The position numbers were made by a program, and so were the translations under genes. Under the pieces are notes generated by a model that did not search any database, was not told the DNA's origin, and was given only the letters and a program-made list of their open reading frames with translations. DNA of 15,372 nt from Desulfuromonadaceae bacterium (GTDB lineage Bacteria; Desulfobacterota; Desulfuromonadia; Desulfuromonadales; Geopsychrobacteraceae): contig JADGED010000038.1 in assembly GCA_016744555.1 (NCBI GenBank), forward strand, positions 1-15,372, written 5' to 3'. Positions 14,359-15,372 of the stretch are shown here, piece by piece. Each line of letters starts with the position of its first letter. Within the stretch, counting starts at the first letter, position 1.

Positions 14359-14378
14359 CATTTTGATAGAAGATCTAA

Positions 14379-15182
14379 TTATTTTTGGAGCTGCTTTTCC
14401 CATGCATTGCTTAGTATCCATTTTTCATAAATTTTGTCATAGGTACCATCGCTTCTAATTTGGGTCATGTAATTGTTGAGCCAATTAAGGAAATCGTGAT
14501 TGCCGCGCCGAACAGCCCAGCCAAGTGGTTCGTAAGTAAATGGAGTGTCAAGGTAAGTAAGTTTTCCTTCCCCTTTTTGCTTGTAAGCAATTTCCATGTA
14601 TAGAAAATCGTAAACAAAAGCATCAATTTTACCGTTTACAAGATCAGTAACGCCTTCTTGCTCTGTATCAAAAGAGATGTATGTACAATTTGGAATCATT
14701 CTCTTGGTAGCTTTTTCACCTGTAGTACCAAGTTTAGAACCAACTGTGAAATTCTTACTGTTAAGGTCTTTATACGATTTGACGCTATCAGCATGTTCAT
14801 TTTTTATCATTATTGTTTGGCCAATAACAATATAGGGATCGGCAAAATTAACTTTCAGGTTTCTTTCCTGAGTAACTGTCATGCCACTCATAATTATGTC
14901 ATATTTCTTGGTTAGAAGCGCTGGGATGATTCCGTCCCAAGCGGTACTAACTAGCTCAAGTTTAACGCCCATAGCTTTAGCCATTCCCTTGGCCATATCA
15001 ACATCAAAACCAATAATATCTCCACGCTGATTGGTCATTTCAAAAGGCATATAGCCTGGTTCCATGCCTACTCTTAAAATGCCACGATCCTGGATTTCAT
15101 CAAGAGTATCTGCAGTAGCAATACTTGGAAGTACAAGCGCAAGCGCTAACAAGCCAGCAATTAAAAATTTTACTTGTTTCAT
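14379..15182 (-). CDS. glnH: Periplasmic polar amino-acid-binding protein
   Basis: This 267-residue solute-binding protein (SBP family 3) captures an amino acid in the periplasm and delivers it to the permease. The signal peptide MKQVKFLIAGLLALALVLPS runs to a likely cleavage after TA at 24. The mature part has ILRVGMEPGYMPFEM (35-49), GFDVDMAKGMAKAMG (58-72), WDGIIPALLTKKYDIIMSGM (82-101), and TQERNLKVNFADPY with R107, the residue that in this family binds the amino-acid carboxylate. I prefer the ATG at 15182 because the upstream ATG at 15194 contains the GGAG ribosome binding site. It is the first gene of glnH-glnP-glnQ, with 104 bp before glnP holding a hairpin. The precise ligand is unknown. 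Confidence 0.93.
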   Translation of the reverse strand: MKQVKFLIAGLLALALVLPSIATADTLDEIQDRGILRVGMEPGYMPFEMTNQRGDIIGFDVDMAKGMAKAMGVKLELVSTAWDGIIPALLTKKYDIIMSGMTVTQERNLKVNFADPYIVIGQTIMIKNEHADSVKSYKDLNSKNFTVGSKLGTTGEKATKRMIPNCTYISFDTEQEGVTDLVNGKIDAFVYDFLYMEIAYKQKGEGKLTYLDTPFTYEPLGWAVRRGNHDFLNWLNNYMTQIRSDGTYDKIYEKWILSNAWEKQLQK

Positions 15183-15238
15183 TGTTTTCTCCATAAATTA
15201 AATAAAAAAGTTAAATGAATATTTCCTACGGTAAAGAA

Positions 15239-15372
15239 TTAGTACGACTTACCTTCATCCAAAAGTTCATTTATCGACATTCTAATGTTGCAATTAGGGC
15301 AAAGGGGGAGGTCCTCAACCGGAAAATAGATAATTTCGGTATGACGACACTTAGGGCATATTACTTCTATAG
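15239..15372 (-). CDS. Small zinc-ribbon protein, 5' end cut by window edge
   Basis: This partial gene shows the last 43 codons and a TAA stop (15241-15239). The protein has two CxxC pairs, CPKC and CPNC, 15 residues apart, typical of a one-zinc ribbon. Between them is IIYFPVEDLPL, and the tail reads MSINELLDEGKSY. Its start lies beyond the window. It lies 56 bp ahead of glnH on the same strand. It resembles small zinc-ribbon proteins of unknown role; I cannot name it. It is distinct from YacG, whose second cysteine pair is CxxxC. The conserved-looking cysteine spacing supports a real gene. Confidence 0.65.
   Translation of the reverse strand, partial: IEVICPKCRHTEIIYFPVEDLPLCPNCNIRMSINELLDEGKSY

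Overview
This is an AT-rich bacterial window (roughly 40% G+C by eye) that is gene-dense and built almost entirely of conserved chromosomal genes. I see no transposases, phage genes, CRISPR arrays, rRNA or tRNA. The gene content fits an anaerobic or facultative Gram-negative proteobacterium. A small exported CXXCH cytochrome, the rsmD-coaD pairing and a CheV protein suggest the Desulfuromonadales or a neighbouring delta-type lineage. The strongly RhlE-like helicase would also suit a gammaproteobacterium, so the placement is an inference.

Layout. The left edge (1-241) holds a possible gene tail and AT-rich spacer. A + strand cluster yacG-queD-queE (242-1530) encodes a small gyrase-binding zinc protein and two enzymes of queuosine (7-deazaguanine) synthesis. 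Converging on it is a - strand operon lysE-family exporter, rsmD, coaD (3313-1586). A stand-alone + strand cheV follows (3591-4571). Next is a - strand pair, fumC and then a ZIP metal transporter gene (6917-4656). A divergent intergenic region of 357 bp separates fumC from rhlE (7275-8546), whose leader is long and structured. rhlE ends at a clear terminator, followed by dgt (8715-9848).

The right half is mostly on the - strand. yhbY lies directly ahead of an unrecognised four-helix membrane protein (10807-9878). A + strand exported monoheme cytochrome c (11114-11410) comes next. An azlC-azlD exporter pair follows (12517-11487). Then comes a polar amino-acid ABC importer, glnH-glnP-glnQ (15182-12588), with a hairpin between glnH and glnP and a strong terminator after glnQ. 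At the right edge is the C-terminal part of a small zinc-ribbon protein (15372-15239), cut by the window end.

How the genes connect. Several units are transport-related: amino-acid uptake by GlnHPQ, amino-acid export by the LysE-family protein and AzlCD, and divalent-metal uptake by ZIP. RsmD, YhbY, RhlE and queuosine synthesis all touch ribosome or tRNA biogenesis. I found no convincing new multi-gene system. The points most worth following up are the unknown membrane protein behind yhbY, the rhlE leader, the extra periplasmic segment of GlnP and the edge zinc-ribbon gene.
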